Shown one piece after another: positions 18,328 to 26,879 of a stretch of DNA of 64,000 nucleotides. Below the pieces are notes generated by a model. It searched no databases. It was not told the origin of the DNA and saw only the letters and a program-made list of their open reading frames with translations. The DNA lies in NCBI GenBank assembly GCA_963841995.1, contig CAWJEX010000019.1, positions 151,800-215,799 of the forward strand. The letters run 5' to 3'. Source of the stretch: DATDPM01 sp963841995. Lineage in GTDB: Bacteria > Pseudomonadota > Alphaproteobacteria > DATDPM01. How positions within the stretch are numbered: position 1 is the stretch's first letter; the number at the start of each line of letters is the position of its first letter. Position numbers and translations under genes: made by a program.

Positions 18328-19284
18328 ATGCGAATCTTGTTTATTACGCACCGCTGGATCGGGGATGCCGTCCTAGCCACCGGCGTGCTATCGCATCTTG
18401 TCGATTGCTATCCCGATGCCGAGATTACGGTCGCCTGTGGCCCGAACGCCGCGCCTCTGTTTGAGGCCCTACCCAACCTGTCCCGAATCATCGCGATGCC
18501 CAAGCGCAAATGGGCCGGACATTGGTTGCGGCTGTGGGCCGCCACCGTCGGCACCGCTTGGGATATGGTCGTCGACCTCAGAGGGTCGGCAATTTGCTAC
18601 TTCCTAAGAGCCCGCCACCGCTGGTATCGCTCGTCCCGGCACCGTTACGGCCATATGGTCGAACAGCATGCCCATGTCATCAATCTTGACAAGGGTGTCG
18701 ATCCGCGATTGTGGACAAAGCCGGAGCACGTCGCGGCAGCCGAGCGCTTGATCCCGGCAGGTTCGCCGGTGCTGGCTCTGGGCCCAATTGCGAACTGGCC
18801 CGGAAAAGAATGGCCGGCCGACTATTTTGCGGAACTTGCGCGCAGGGTCACTGCGTCCGCCGGACCGTTTGCCGGCGGCCGTGTCGCCGTGCTTGGCGGG
18901 CCTTCGAGCCGCGCCCGCGCCGAAGCCCTCTTCAATGCGCTTCCGCCGGACCGGTGCATCGACCTGATCGGCGTCGATCTCCTCACGGCCTATGAATGTC
19001 TGCGGCGCTGCACGCTTTTCGTCGGAAACGATTCAGGCACGATGCATCTGGCAGCCGCAGCGGGAACGCCGACGCTGGGATTATTCGGACCAAGTCGCGA
19101 AGCACAATTCCGCCCTTGGGGTCGTCATTGCCGCGCGATCCGCACGCCCGAGACTTTCGACGAAATTGTTGGGGTTCCGGACTACGACCATAGGACCGCC
19201 ACTTCGCTCATGAGGAGCCTCTCCGTCGACGCGGTTGAGAACGCGGTCTGGGACTTGATGCGCCAGTGTGAGGCCGCGGCTTAG
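18328..19284 (+). CDS. Glycosyltransferase family 9 (heptosyltransferase-like)
   Basis: 318 residues with the two Rossmann-like halves of GT-B GT9 enzymes. The N-terminus is ILFITHRWIGDAVLATGVL (a variant of the RxxxxGDxxL pattern), and the C-terminal donor site shows LFVGNDSGTMHLAAAAGTPT and LFGPSREAQFRPWG. GT9 members add heptose or related sugars to the inner core of lipopolysaccharide from nucleotide donors at the cytoplasmic face. The MsbA-like exporter next door fits an envelope glycolipid role. The exact acceptor is unknown. Confidence 0.9.
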   Translation: MRILFITHRWIGDAVLATGVLSHLVDCYPDAEITVACGPNAAPLFEALPNLSRIIAMPKRKWAGHWLRLWAATVGTAWDMVVDLRGSAICYFLRARHRWYRSSRHRYGHMVEQHAHVINLDKGVDPRLWTKPEHVAAAERLIPAGSPVLALGPIANWPGKEWPADYFAELARRVTASAGPFAGGRVAVLGGPSSRARAEALFNALPPDRCIDLIGVDLLTAYECLRRCTLFVGNDSGTMHLAAAAGTPTLGLFGPSREAQFRPWGRHCRAIRTPETFDEIVGVPDYDHRTATSLMRSLSVDAVENAVWDLMRQCEAAA

Positions 19285-19503
19285 ACACCATCCCCCAGCG
19301 GTTATAATATCCGGAAGCGGTCCGTTTGCCGCCGGATCGAGCCCGGCGCGAAGCGACTTAAGAGTGACCTGGCTCGCACAATCCGGCGCCGGGGCGGCTC
19401 CAGCGTTGGCCCTGGCGCGACCCGCATGTTATCTTGCGTTTATCGAATGTTCTGAGCGGACTCTGGGCTCTCTTTTTTGCCCGAAAAGGATCGTTGGACC
19501 GGC

Positions 19504-21330
19504 ATGACGACACCGAAGGTCGGTGACAAAAAGGATGCCGCCGAGCAAAGCTCGCTGGCGCTGATCGCCCGCCTGCTGCGTCATAATCTGCGCCCTTACC
19601 TAGGCCGGCTCATGCTCGCCGTGGCTTGCATGGGAGTCTACGCTGGGGCGACGGCCCTCAGCGCTTGGTTGATGCAACCGGCACTCGACGATGTCTTTGT
19701 TCGCAAGGACACGACGATGCTTGTGATCATCCCGCTCGCCCTCGTCGCCGCCGCACTGCTCAAGGGATTTGCCGATTACGGTCAGACGGTGCTGACCAAT
19801 AAAACCGGCCTGCGTATCGTCACCGATCTTCAGAAACAGATGTTCGCCCATCTCATGGGCGCAGATCTCGCGTTCTTTCACAACAGTTCGACCGGCCGTC
19901 TGATCTCGCGCTTCACCAATGACGTCAACATGTTGCGGTCGGCGGTATCAACGACGCTTATCGGCATGGGCAGGGACTTCATGACGGCGGCTTTTCTCGT
20001 CGCGGTCATGTTCCACCGGGACTGGAAGCTCGCCCTCATCGCCGTCTTGGTCTTCCCGCTCTCGGTCATGCCGGTGCTGAACCTTGGGCGCCAAATGCGC
20101 CGAGTTTCCACCAATACTCAGGTGGAGATCGGTAATCTTGCCACCTTGCTCACGCAGACTTTTCAGGGGGCCCGCCATGTCAAAGCGTATGGCATGGAAG
20201 ATTATGAGAAGAAGCGCGCCGACAGGACGATCGAAGAGATATTCAAGCTTATGTACAAGTCGGCGCGGGTGCGCGCCATCGCACGGCCGATCACGGAGAC
20301 ACTCGGCACCGTCGGCGCCGCGTTTGTCATTTTTTACGGCGGCAGCCAAGTCATCCACGGCTCGACGACGCCAGGCACGTTCTTTTCGTTCATCGCGGCG
20401 CTGATCATGGCCTATCAGCCCGTGAGGAGCCTGGGAAACCTCAACTCGTCCCTTCAAGAAGGGCTGGCCGCCGCACAACGCATTTTTGACATGCTCGACA
20501 TCGAGCCCGGCATCAAGGAGCGTGAAGACATCGTGCCTCTCAAAGTTTCCGGCGGAACAATTCGGTTCGACCGCGTGTCCTTCTCCTACGGAAGCGAACA
20601 GGAGGCGCTGCACGACCTGACCCTCGAGGTGCCGGCAGGCCGCACCGTTGCGTTGGTGGGGCCATCGGGCGCGGGGAAGTCCACGATTTTGAATTTGATC
20701 CCCCGCTTCTACGACGCCAAGTCGGGGGCGGTCTCGATCGATGGGGTCGACGTACGAGATGTCTCGCTGGCCTCTCTACGCGCGAATATCGCGCTGGTGA
20801 GCCAGGAGATTGCGCTATTCGACGACACGGTGCGCGCCAATATCGCCTACGGCCGCGCCGGTTGCTCCGAAGCCGACATCGTCACGGCGGCAAAACGCGC
20901 CGCGGCGCACGATTTCATCGTCGATTTTCCGCAGGAATACGACACGCTTGTTGGCGAGCATGGAATCAAGCTATCCGGCGGGCAGCGTCAACGCATTGCC
21001 ATCGCCCGTGCGATGGTAAAGAACGCGCCGATTCTTCTGCTGGATGAAGCGACGTCGTCGCTCGATACCGAATCCGAGCGTCAGATTCAGACGGCGCTCA
21101 AGGAGCTGATGAAAGGTCGCACGACACTCATTATCGCGCACCGGCTCTCGACCGTGATCGATGCCGATCTTATTTATGTGATCGCCGGCGGCCGCGTCTG
21201 TGAATCCGGCACCCATGCAGAGTTGATGGCGCATGGCACCATCTATGCGCGGCTCTACGCCCTTCAATTCGCGGACGAGAAATTGGACGCACCAAATCAG
21301 GTCCTTCGAGTCGAGGCCACGGCATCATGA
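19504..21330 (+). CDS. ABC transporter, MsbA-type (fused membrane and ATPase domains)
   Basis: 608 residues from ATG 19504: six TM helices (about 35-330) followed by an ATPase domain with Walker A GPSGAGKST, signature LSGGQRQRIAIARA, Walker B ILLLDEATSSLD and an H-loop in IIAHRLSTV. It matches half-size lipid A/glycolipid flippases that work as homodimers in the inner membrane. The neighbouring GT9 gene supports lipid or lipo-oligosaccharide export. A TTG at 19477 would add nine residues and cannot be excluded. Confidence 0.92.
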   Translation: MTTPKVGDKKDAAEQSSLALIARLLRHNLRPYLGRLMLAVACMGVYAGATALSAWLMQPALDDVFVRKDTTMLVIIPLALVAAALLKGFADYGQTVLTNKTGLRIVTDLQKQMFAHLMGADLAFFHNSSTGRLISRFTNDVNMLRSAVSTTLIGMGRDFMTAAFLVAVMFHRDWKLALIAVLVFPLSVMPVLNLGRQMRRVSTNTQVEIGNLATLLTQTFQGARHVKAYGMEDYEKKRADRTIEEIFKLMYKSARVRAIARPITETLGTVGAAFVIFYGGSQVIHGSTTPGTFFSFIAALIMAYQPVRSLGNLNSSLQEGLAAAQRIFDMLDIEPGIKEREDIVPLKVSGGTIRFDRVSFSYGSEQEALHDLTLEVPAGRTVALVGPSGAGKSTILNLIPRFYDAKSGAVSIDGVDVRDVSLASLRANIALVSQEIALFDDTVRANIAYGRAGCSEADIVTAAKRAAAHDFIVDFPQEYDTLVGEHGIKLSGGQRQRIAIARAMVKNAPILLLDEATSSLDTESERQIQTALKELMKGRTTLIIAHRLSTVIDADLIYVIAGGRVCESGTHAELMAHGTIYARLYALQFADEKLDAPNQVLRVEATAS

Positions 21331-21440
21331 CGTCGGGATGGGCTTTTGACTTGCAAGCTGGAATGTCCGTTTCACGCAACGGACGGGCGTGCGACACCGG
21401 TTTGGTGCGAGACCGGCCGATTCGGCATTCCATCTCGGTT

Positions 21441-21551
21441 GCGAGAGGCGGGATAAAACCGCTCCGATAACAATTGAAAGATTTCGCGCAGGAATCTGGT
21501 GCCCAGGGGCGGGATTCTGCATGTTATAAATCTCAATGGCTTACAAAAAGC
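21441..21551 (+). repeat. Dispersed repeat copy 1 (left part)
   Basis: It carries the block TCTGGTGCCCAGGGGCGGGA, then TTATAAAtctcaatGGCTTACAAAAA. This is the centre of the dispersed family described at 33572-33784. The right hairpin module is missing. Confidence 0.75.
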
Positions 21552-21566
21552 AGCAGGCTAAAGTTC

Positions 21567-22349
21567 TTAGTAATGGATTTCATATTCTAACTGCCAGCGC
21601 GGCGTGAACTTGGGCACGGCGGCGGTAAGACCAAACAGCATCCCGCCATTCCATTCCAGCGTGCCCGGTCCGATATTAAAGAGCTTGCCGAAGAGCTGCG
21701 GTCCGGCGCGATTGTCCTGATCGCTCCAGTTCGCGAAATGGCCGATCTGGCCGGGCACGCCGTAATATTGGAAACCCGGCTCGATCGTGAAATGGCGGCC
21801 GACGCTCGCTTCCCAGGCATCGATCCGCGTTTCCCAGGCCCATTGAAATTGCGGCCGGCCCGAAGCGTGCGCGCCCAGATCCTTTTCGATGAAAAGATTG
21901 ACCGAATTGCTCAGACCCCAAAAATCCTTGCGCAGCACCGGGCCGAAGGTCGTCTCGTTCGGATTGCCCTTCAGCATCGACTGGCCATATTCGGCAAAAA
22001 AGCCGGTATCGAGCCAATATTCCCCGCGCTCGGTGAATTGAAACAGATTCTCCGAGGTGAGTTGGCTGAAATTTGTCGCCTGATTGGGACCGGGATCGCG
22101 TTCGAATTCGAATTCGAGCTCGGTCTGCCACCACGGGCTGACGCCGTATTCGGTTTCGGCGGTGTAGCTCTGCTCACCGGTCTTGTTGCGATTGGGATCG
22201 AAACCGAGATCGCCGACATTCTCGATTGCCAATTCGCCCTGATTGACGTCCGGCGTCCAGACCTTGAAGTCGGCCCGGGCCGTGCCGGGGCCGACAAGCG
22301 ATATAGCCACGACCACGCCAACGGCCGTCGCCAAGAATTGCACCTTCAT
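21567..22349 (-). CDS. Outer-membrane beta-barrel-like protein
   Basis: 260 residues with a signal peptide ending near TARA|DFK. Alternating beta-strand segments follow (for example YGVSPWWQTELEFEFERD and FGPVLRKDFWGLSNSVNLFI). The final strand is aromatic and ends in Tyr (WQLEYEIHY), as in outer-membrane barrels. It resembles uncharacterised proteobacterial transporter-like proteins. It is on the same strand as the FTR1 and cupredoxin genes 87 bp upstream and may belong to that metal-uptake unit. Confidence 0.7.
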   Translation of the reverse strand: MKVQFLATAVGVVVAISLVGPGTARADFKVWTPDVNQGELAIENVGDLGFDPNRNKTGEQSYTAETEYGVSPWWQTELEFEFERDPGPNQATNFSQLTSENLFQFTERGEYWLDTGFFAEYGQSMLKGNPNETTFGPVLRKDFWGLSNSVNLFIEKDLGAHASGRPQFQWAWETRIDAWEASVGRHFTIEPGFQYYGVPGQIGHFANWSDQDNRAGPQLFGKLFNIGPGTLEWNGGMLFGLTAAVPKFTPRWQLEYEIHY

Positions 22350-22435
22350 AATTGAATCCCCAGTCGTTCGTCGATAAGACGGGGTCGCACGAGAAATTGC
22401 CGCGAATGCGGCCGAACGTTCACCCGAAATTCACG

Positions 22436-23287
22436 CTATTCGACTGGTTGCCGGGCTGACGTCCTGCCATCGCGCGATACGGCCGGGTCGTGCCGGAAGA
22501 CGCGCATCAACGAGCCGATCACGACCAAAGTGACGACATAAAAGACGAGCTGGATACCGGCGGGCCGCGCGGTATAGCCGGTGAGGACATGAAGCAACTG
22601 GCCCCCCAGGCCCTTTTCCGCGAGGATGGACGACGTATCCCACAAATTATTGCCGAGCGAGGGCAACACATCCGCGGCCGCTAAAAAAGCCGCGCCCTGT
22701 GACGCCATACCGGCGGCCAGGAGCAGAATCAGCCAGGAAGTGACGCCGAACAGATAGCGTAAGGGAATGGTGAGAAGGCCGTAATAGATCGCGGCCCCGG
22801 CGATGGCGCCCGCCAAGACGCCTAGCGCGCCGCCGATCACCATGCTCATCGCGCTGCTGCCGCCGGCAAGCGCGATGCCATAAAGAAAAAGCACGATTTC
22901 AGAGCCTTCGCGCAACACTGCGATACCGCAAACGACGGCCAGAGCATAAAGCGGCCGTGTTCCGGCCAGCACCTCTCTGCCGATCTTCGTCGCGTCGGCG
23001 GCCAATTCGCGGCCGTGACGGCTCATCCAGATATTGTGCCACCCGAGCATGCAGACTGCGGCGAACAGGATCGAGGCATTGAACAATTCCTGGCCGACAC
23101 CCTCGACCGCCGAAGCGATTTCGCTGGCGAAACCCGCGACCAGGACGGCACCCAACACGCCCGCGGCACAACCACCCATAATCCATAGGCCGCGCCGCAA
23201 CACGCCGCGGCTCGCCGCCATAACGATACCGAGCACCAGCCCGGCTTCGAGCACTTCCCGAAAGACAATGATCAGGGTCGCGAGCAT
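22436..23287 (-). CDS. FTR1-family iron permease (EfeU-like)
   Basis: 283 residues with seven hydrophobic segments and the two iron-translocation motifs of the Ftr1/EfeU family: REVLE near residue 10 and REGSE near residue 127. These permeases move ferric or re-oxidised iron across the inner membrane. The gene follows a periplasmic cupredoxin by 10 bp, matching EfeU plus an EfeO-like cupredoxin domain. No EfeB peroxidase gene is seen. Confidence 0.92.
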   Translation of the reverse strand: MLATLIIVFREVLEAGLVLGIVMAASRGVLRRGLWIMGGCAAGVLGAVLVAGFASEIASAVEGVGQELFNASILFAAVCMLGWHNIWMSRHGRELAADATKIGREVLAGTRPLYALAVVCGIAVLREGSEIVLFLYGIALAGGSSAMSMVIGGALGVLAGAIAGAAIYYGLLTIPLRYLFGVTSWLILLLAAGMASQGAAFLAAADVLPSLGNNLWDTSSILAEKGLGGQLLHVLTGYTARPAGIQLVFYVVTLVVIGSLMRVFRHDPAVSRDGRTSARQPVE

Positions 23288-23297
23288 GAAAATGCCC

Positions 23298-23636
23298 CTA
23301 TTTCACCACCAGATGGCCGCGATCCTCGGGGTGGAAATCGTCGAAAAACTCATAGGTGCCGGCGTCGAGCGGACCGACAAAAACCGTAATCTCGCCGCCG
23401 GCCGGGACCACTTTCTCGCGATGGAAGTCGCTGCTTTCAAATTCCGACGTGGTGGTATCTTGATTGCGGACGATCAACTTGACCTTCTGGCCTGCGGGGA
23501 ATGAAACCTCGCTCGGGACGAATTTGCCGCCCTTGATCGTAATGATGATGTCGCTATCGCCGGCATGGGCCGGAAGGATGACCCCCAGCACCAGAATGGC
23601 CACACAAAAGCCGAAACACCTCGCTCGCAACGGCAT
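23298..23636 (-). CDS. Periplasmic cupredoxin (EfeO N-domain-like)
   Basis: 112 residues: a signal peptide ending near AHA|GDS, then a cupredoxin fold with KFVPSEVSFPAGQKVKLIVR, a TSEFESSDFHREKVV loop and FDDFHPEDRGHLVV. The classical C-x4-H-x4-M copper site is absent, as in EfeO-type cupredoxins, which bind iron or copper through His, Met and acidic residues. It is 10 bp upstream of the FTR1 gene, so it probably supplies that permease. Confidence 0.85.
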   Translation of the reverse strand: MPLRARCFGFCVAILVLGVILPAHAGDSDIIITIKGGKFVPSEVSFPAGQKVKLIVRNQDTTTSEFESSDFHREKVVPAGGEITVFVGPLDAGTYEFFDDFHPEDRGHLVVK

Positions 23637-24108
23637 TCTTGACCCCCGTCAGCAAATAATAATCATTCTTAGTGATTTGAGATGATAATTGTTCGCAACT
23701 GAGAGTCAACTATATTTCCGCTCTCTTGAGAATGGCAGCTCATGGCATTAGCCGCGTTGATGGTCGCCGATCGAAACATCCGGTAGTGGAGGAAGAGCGG
23801 TCGCGGCTCGGTCGTAATCGATCTTCTCAGTTTGACCCGGAAGCGAAAGCTCGCGCGCTGCTGTCACTCCGGATTTATGGGTTCACGGCCTAGCCCTGGA
23901 ACGTTCATCGAAGCGCGGGTGATTACCGCACTTAACACCGACCCCCTTCTTTCGGCCGGGACGGGCACAGCCCGCGGATGCCCGCAGGGGCAATCGCTCT
24001 GACCCGATTGGTTCCAGCGTGGCCCTGTTCTCCGCTGATTCCGTGAGCTTATCTAGCCTCATCCGTGCCGTGGTCGCGCGAGAATCCCGATGGATCGAAC
24101 AGCTCCGA
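23637..24108. other. Intergenic region with AT-rich promoter stretch and a short repeat
   Basis: The part next to the cupredoxin start (about 23650-23700) is AT-rich with AATAATAATCATTC and GATGATAATTG, which resemble Fur-box half sites; this is only a suggestion. A 60-bp block at 23832-23893 recurs at 25930-25993. No gene is seen. Confidence 0.4.
23832..23893 (+). repeat. Short dispersed repeat, copy A
   Basis: CCCGGAAGCGAAAGCTCGCG and TCCGGATTTATGGGTTCACG are shared with 25930-25993, with a few differences between. It lies outside any gene. Confidence 0.6.
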
Positions 24109-24294
24109 TTATCTCTGGATCCTCATCAGCTGCTCGACCGCCGTCAGGACGCGCAGGGCAAGGTTGAACGCGGCTTGGTCGTCCGAATTGACCAGCTCGT
24201 CGGCGCGCTCCTGGGCTACCGCCGATGCGTTCGCGCCATGACGGCCAACAAGCTCTTCAGCCGCTCGCTGAATGTCACCATCCCGCATGCTCAT
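24109..24294 (-). CDS. Small protein with AAxxLxxxHG motif
   Basis: About 61 residues from ATG 24294 (MSMRDGDIQRAAEELVGRHG). The pattern (amphipathic helix, HG, AxxRADEL, acidic turn, then a helix with VLTAVEQL) recurs in the gene at 55681-55881. It matches a small alphaproteobacterial family often near mobile or regulatory genes. Function is unknown. The start is not firmly fixed. Confidence 0.55.
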   Translation of the reverse strand: MSMRDGDIQRAAEELVGRHGANASAVAQERADELVNSDDQAAFNLALRVLTAVEQLMRIQR

Positions 24295-24390
24295 AGGTCG
24301 CGTCCCATCACGGATGACCGAGAAAACGGCAGTCAAACAGTCTGGCGATTTTAAGCCAGTTTTCTCGGGCAGCCGTCATGCTTTGGGAAG

Positions 24391-24471
24391 AAAAAAGCCT
24401 AGCGTGCGTATCCTGGTTCAATTTGCCCGGCCGTCAATCACGGCACCCGTCGCGAGCATCCTCGCTAGGCT
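24391..24471 (-). terminator. Candidate rho-independent terminator for the DUF1059 gene
   Basis: AGCCTAGCG (24396-24404) and CGCTAGGCT (24463-24471) are perfect complements. Read on the minus strand they are followed by six T. The loop is long (58 bases), so strength is uncertain. Confidence 0.5.
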
Positions 24472-24491
24472 GAGACGACCACTCGGATCAG

Positions 24492-24665
24492 TTACACGTT
24501 CTTGATCGCCGCCTTCACCTTCTTGGCCAACTCCGGCGTGATCTTGTCGATGCCATGGGATGTCTTGGCATGTTCGGCAGTCTTCTTCATCACTTCGTCC
24601 TCGGTCGCGCCACGTGCAACGAAGTTGCACCCCTTCATCAGGTCGCCACAGTGCATCGCCTTCAT
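24492..24665 (-). CDS. DUF1059 family protein
   Basis: 57 residues: MKAMHCGDLMKGCNFVARGA, then TEDEVMKKTAEHAKTSHGID and an amphipathic Lys-rich end. This is the standard form of DUF1059 proteins, with paired Cys near the N-terminus. The start is supported by GGAGGCGAGG right upstream. Function is not established; the Cys pair and His suggest metal or redox involvement. Confidence 0.85.
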   Translation of the reverse strand: MKAMHCGDLMKGCNFVARGATEDEVMKKTAEHAKTSHGIDKITPELAKKVKAAIKNV

Positions 24666-24812
24666 CCTCGCCTCCTATCGTGTTGCTAGGTGAACTTGCT
24701 GAACGTCCTTCGGCTGCTCCAGTGTGATGTGGTCATTGTGGGAAGTCAAAGTTTTAACGGATCTTTTCCCCGGAACGAGATTGCCGTCCCCAGAGCGGTT
24801 CTAGACTGACAT

Positions 24813-24965
24813 TCACCAGATGACCAAGCATCGGCGTGAAAAGACGTAATCCTTCTCGACCACATCTGGCGCGAGCGACAAATCCGCCGCCGCGGCCTCA
24901 ATATTGCGCGCCGCCTCGCGCGCCGAGTTGGTCTGCACGCAGACGACCGTGAATTTCATGCTCAT
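24813..24965 (-). pseudogene. Remnant of a carbon-nitrogen hydrolase gene
   Basis: A 50-codon frame begins ATGAGC in an ATGA overlap with the glutaredoxin stop. It reads MSMKFTVVCVQTNSAREAAR, the start of a nitrilase-superfamily hydrolase. That gene follows glutaredoxin in many alphaproteobacteria. After about 28 residues homology stops; the tail (APDVVEKDYVFSRRC) resembles the start of AbiEii-type nucleotidyltransferases. The gene is cut short and possibly fused to a second remnant. Confidence 0.6.
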
Positions 24966-25240
24966 CTTGTTACGCCCAGCATCTCACCGAGTCTGCCCCG
25001 GCGATCGAGTTCGAGGAGCTCTTGATAGCCGCCCGCATGCGCGCCGCCGATGAAGACCTGGGGAATCGTCGTGCGCCCGCCGCTTCGCTCCGTCATTTCA
25101 CGGCGCCTGCCGCTGTCGACGGAGACTTCGATCTCGGCAAATGCGACGCCCTTGCGCGCCAACAGCTCCTTGGCGCGATTGCAGGTGGTGCAGAACGTGC
25201 TGCTGTAGATTTCGACCGTCTCCAGGGACATTCCCCCCAT
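24962..25240 (-). CDS. Glutaredoxin (GrxC type)
   Basis: About 90 residues with a thioredoxin fold. The active site is CTTC instead of the usual CPYC (YSSTFCTTCNRAKELL). TIPQVFIGG (cis-Pro) and GGYQELLELDRRGRL form the glutathione-binding region. It reduces protein disulfides or glutathione mixed disulfides in the cytoplasm. The next gene in the unit, a nitrilase-type hydrolase, is decayed. Start at ATG 25240 or 25231. Confidence 0.85.
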   Translation of the reverse strand: MGGMSLETVEIYSSTFCTTCNRAKELLARKGVAFAEIEVSVDSGRRREMTERSGGRTTIPQVFIGGAHAGGYQELLELDRRGRLGEMLGVTR

Positions 25241-26002
25241 AAATCTCGGTTCCAGGCGTCATAGCAGGCCCTTTTTAAACTCCCGGCGGCAATTTTGAGC
25301 GCGGTAAGGTCTGGCCCGTGCGGCCACGGCCACCGAACATGGTGCCTCGCCGAACTCGAAGCATCTGATGTGGAATTGGTCGCGCGTGAGTTTTTCGGCG
25401 TTGAAAATCAACGTGCGGTCAGATTTTTTGGCGCATGAGTCGGCCTTTAATCATTAAATGGACAGCGATAAGCGATCGAGGCGCGGTCTAAAATGCTTTC
25501 GCTGGCTATACGACGCCATTGTCTGCTTCTGTGCTTTGGCACCGAACGGTCTTGATCGGGAACAATTCGAATATCCGCCATGCGTAGTTGAACTGACCAA
25601 GCGCGGACATCGCGAGACCGCGGCACATGACCCAAACCAGCCGTTCCTGATCCGGGGAGCACGGCCGTCGCGAATCGCGCTCGGAAGATGGAATCACGCT
25701 CGCCGTGGGCTTCAACCGACTTTTGCAACACTGTCGGCACTTCCGGGACATGCCGCGACAGGCAGAGGATGGCCGCTTTCGATCCGAATGTGTTGCAAAA
25801 CTCAGCAACGAGCATCTGGCGAGCACTAATAGAATCTGAGCGAGCCAATTTTTCAATCAACATTGCGCATTGGTGTCTAATTTTGAATCAATGTTTCACG
25901 CTCAGACACCCAAAATAGTTTTGCAACACAATCGCCCCGGAAGCGGAAGCTCGCGCGCTGCGGTGGTCCGGATTTATGGGTTCACGCCCTAGGCTCGTCG
26001 GT
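25241..26002. other. Intergenic or remnant region
   Basis: 760 bases. Two overlapping minus-strand frames (about 25447-25863) have no recognisable domain and look degenerate. A 60-bp repeat at 25930-25993 is shared with 23832-23893. I see no supported gene. Confidence 0.4.
25930..25993 (+). repeat. Short dispersed repeat, copy B
   Basis: Matches 23832-23893: CCCCGGAAGCGGAAGCTCGC, then GTCCGGATTTATGGGTTCAC and CCTAG. It lies just downstream of the methyltransferase gene. Confidence 0.6.
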
Positions 26003-26626
26003 TCAATCTTGCCTTGTCGATGAAATATACAACAGCGTCGATTGGCCAATGGATGGGACTTCCATAACGGGATTGCGTTTGGCGTCCAGCATCCGATGTT
26101 CCTTGATCCGAAATCCAACGTCGACGAGTGGTTCGGTTATTTCGTCCAGGGAGAACTTTCTGTAACAAGCGTGCGCTTTTAAGTGCTCGGGATACGTCGT
26201 AATCAACAGTCGACCGCGCTTTCGGAGTACCCGTCGGGCCTCCTCAAAGGCGGCGTTCAACTGAAGATGCCCGATGGATTCCAGAAACATCACGAAATCG
26301 AAGCAGCCGGATCTGAAAGGTAGGGCTCGCGCGTCGGCCTGAACGAGCGGATCGACTCCATTGCGCGATGCGCGCTTCAGCATTTGACCTGATAAATCAA
26401 GGCCAACCACAAAGTGACCCAAATCGATTAGATGGTTTTCCATCTCTCCCGCCCCGCACCCAATCGACAGAATCTTCTTTCGCTTGGCAGGGAGTCGCGA
26501 CGCAATCCAGTGACGGACCGTTGAGGAGCGAGCGCTGAAGGTAAAATAATCACTCCCGCGCCAGCCGTGAGTGCCAACTTGTCTGTAGAATTTCAATGCA
26601 GCGGAGGCTTTGCGCTTGTTTTTCAT
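26003..26626 (-). CDS. Class I SAM-dependent methyltransferase
   Basis: 207 residues with a canonical SAM fold: motif I ILSIGCGAGEMENHL, acidic residue at the end of strand 2 (VVGLDLSGQM), PLVQADARALPF (motif II) and FVMFLESIGHL. It matches the Methyltransf_11/25 group that methylates small molecules or lipids. It stands alone between remnant DNA and a dispersed repeat, so the substrate is unknown. Confidence 0.85.
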   Translation of the reverse strand: MKNKRKASAALKFYRQVGTHGWRGSDYFTFSARSSTVRHWIASRLPAKRKKILSIGCGAGEMENHLIDLGHFVVGLDLSGQMLKRASRNGVDPLVQADARALPFRSGCFDFVMFLESIGHLQLNAAFEEARRVLRKRGRLLITTYPEHLKAHACYRKFSLDEITEPLVDVGFRIKEHRMLDAKRNPVMEVPSIGQSTLLYISSTRQD

Positions 26627-26676
26627 TCACTCGCTCGTTATCGATTTTCTGGATTAGGCCCTGTTTACATCGTCGT

Positions 26677-26754
26677 ATATGGCTTACAAACAAGTCGGGC
26701 ATTGAATATTCCGTATCGTTATTAGGCTTTCCGCGGAAAGTGTCCCACCGGTTT
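26677..26754 (+). repeat. Dispersed repeat copy 2 (right part)
   Basis: Only the right half is present: GGCTTACAAACAAGTCGGGC and TTATTAGGCTTTCCGCGGAA, then GTGTCCCACCGG. About 110 bases beyond it (to 26870) also resemble the sequence after copy 8, so both may be longer versions. Confidence 0.7.
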
Positions 26755-26879
26755 CGCGTCATATCCACGGAAAACGGAGGAATACGGTTCGATCTCGGCA
26801 GGCGGACGAGGCTGGAATTGGTTGAAACAGACGGAAAGAATTGTCCGCTCATGGCCATTGCTGACTCGGGCTGCAAGGT

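Noticed and set aside
25447..25863. Two overlapping minus-strand frames
   Set aside because: No recognisable domain, no clear start and a composition like neighbouring non-coding DNA.
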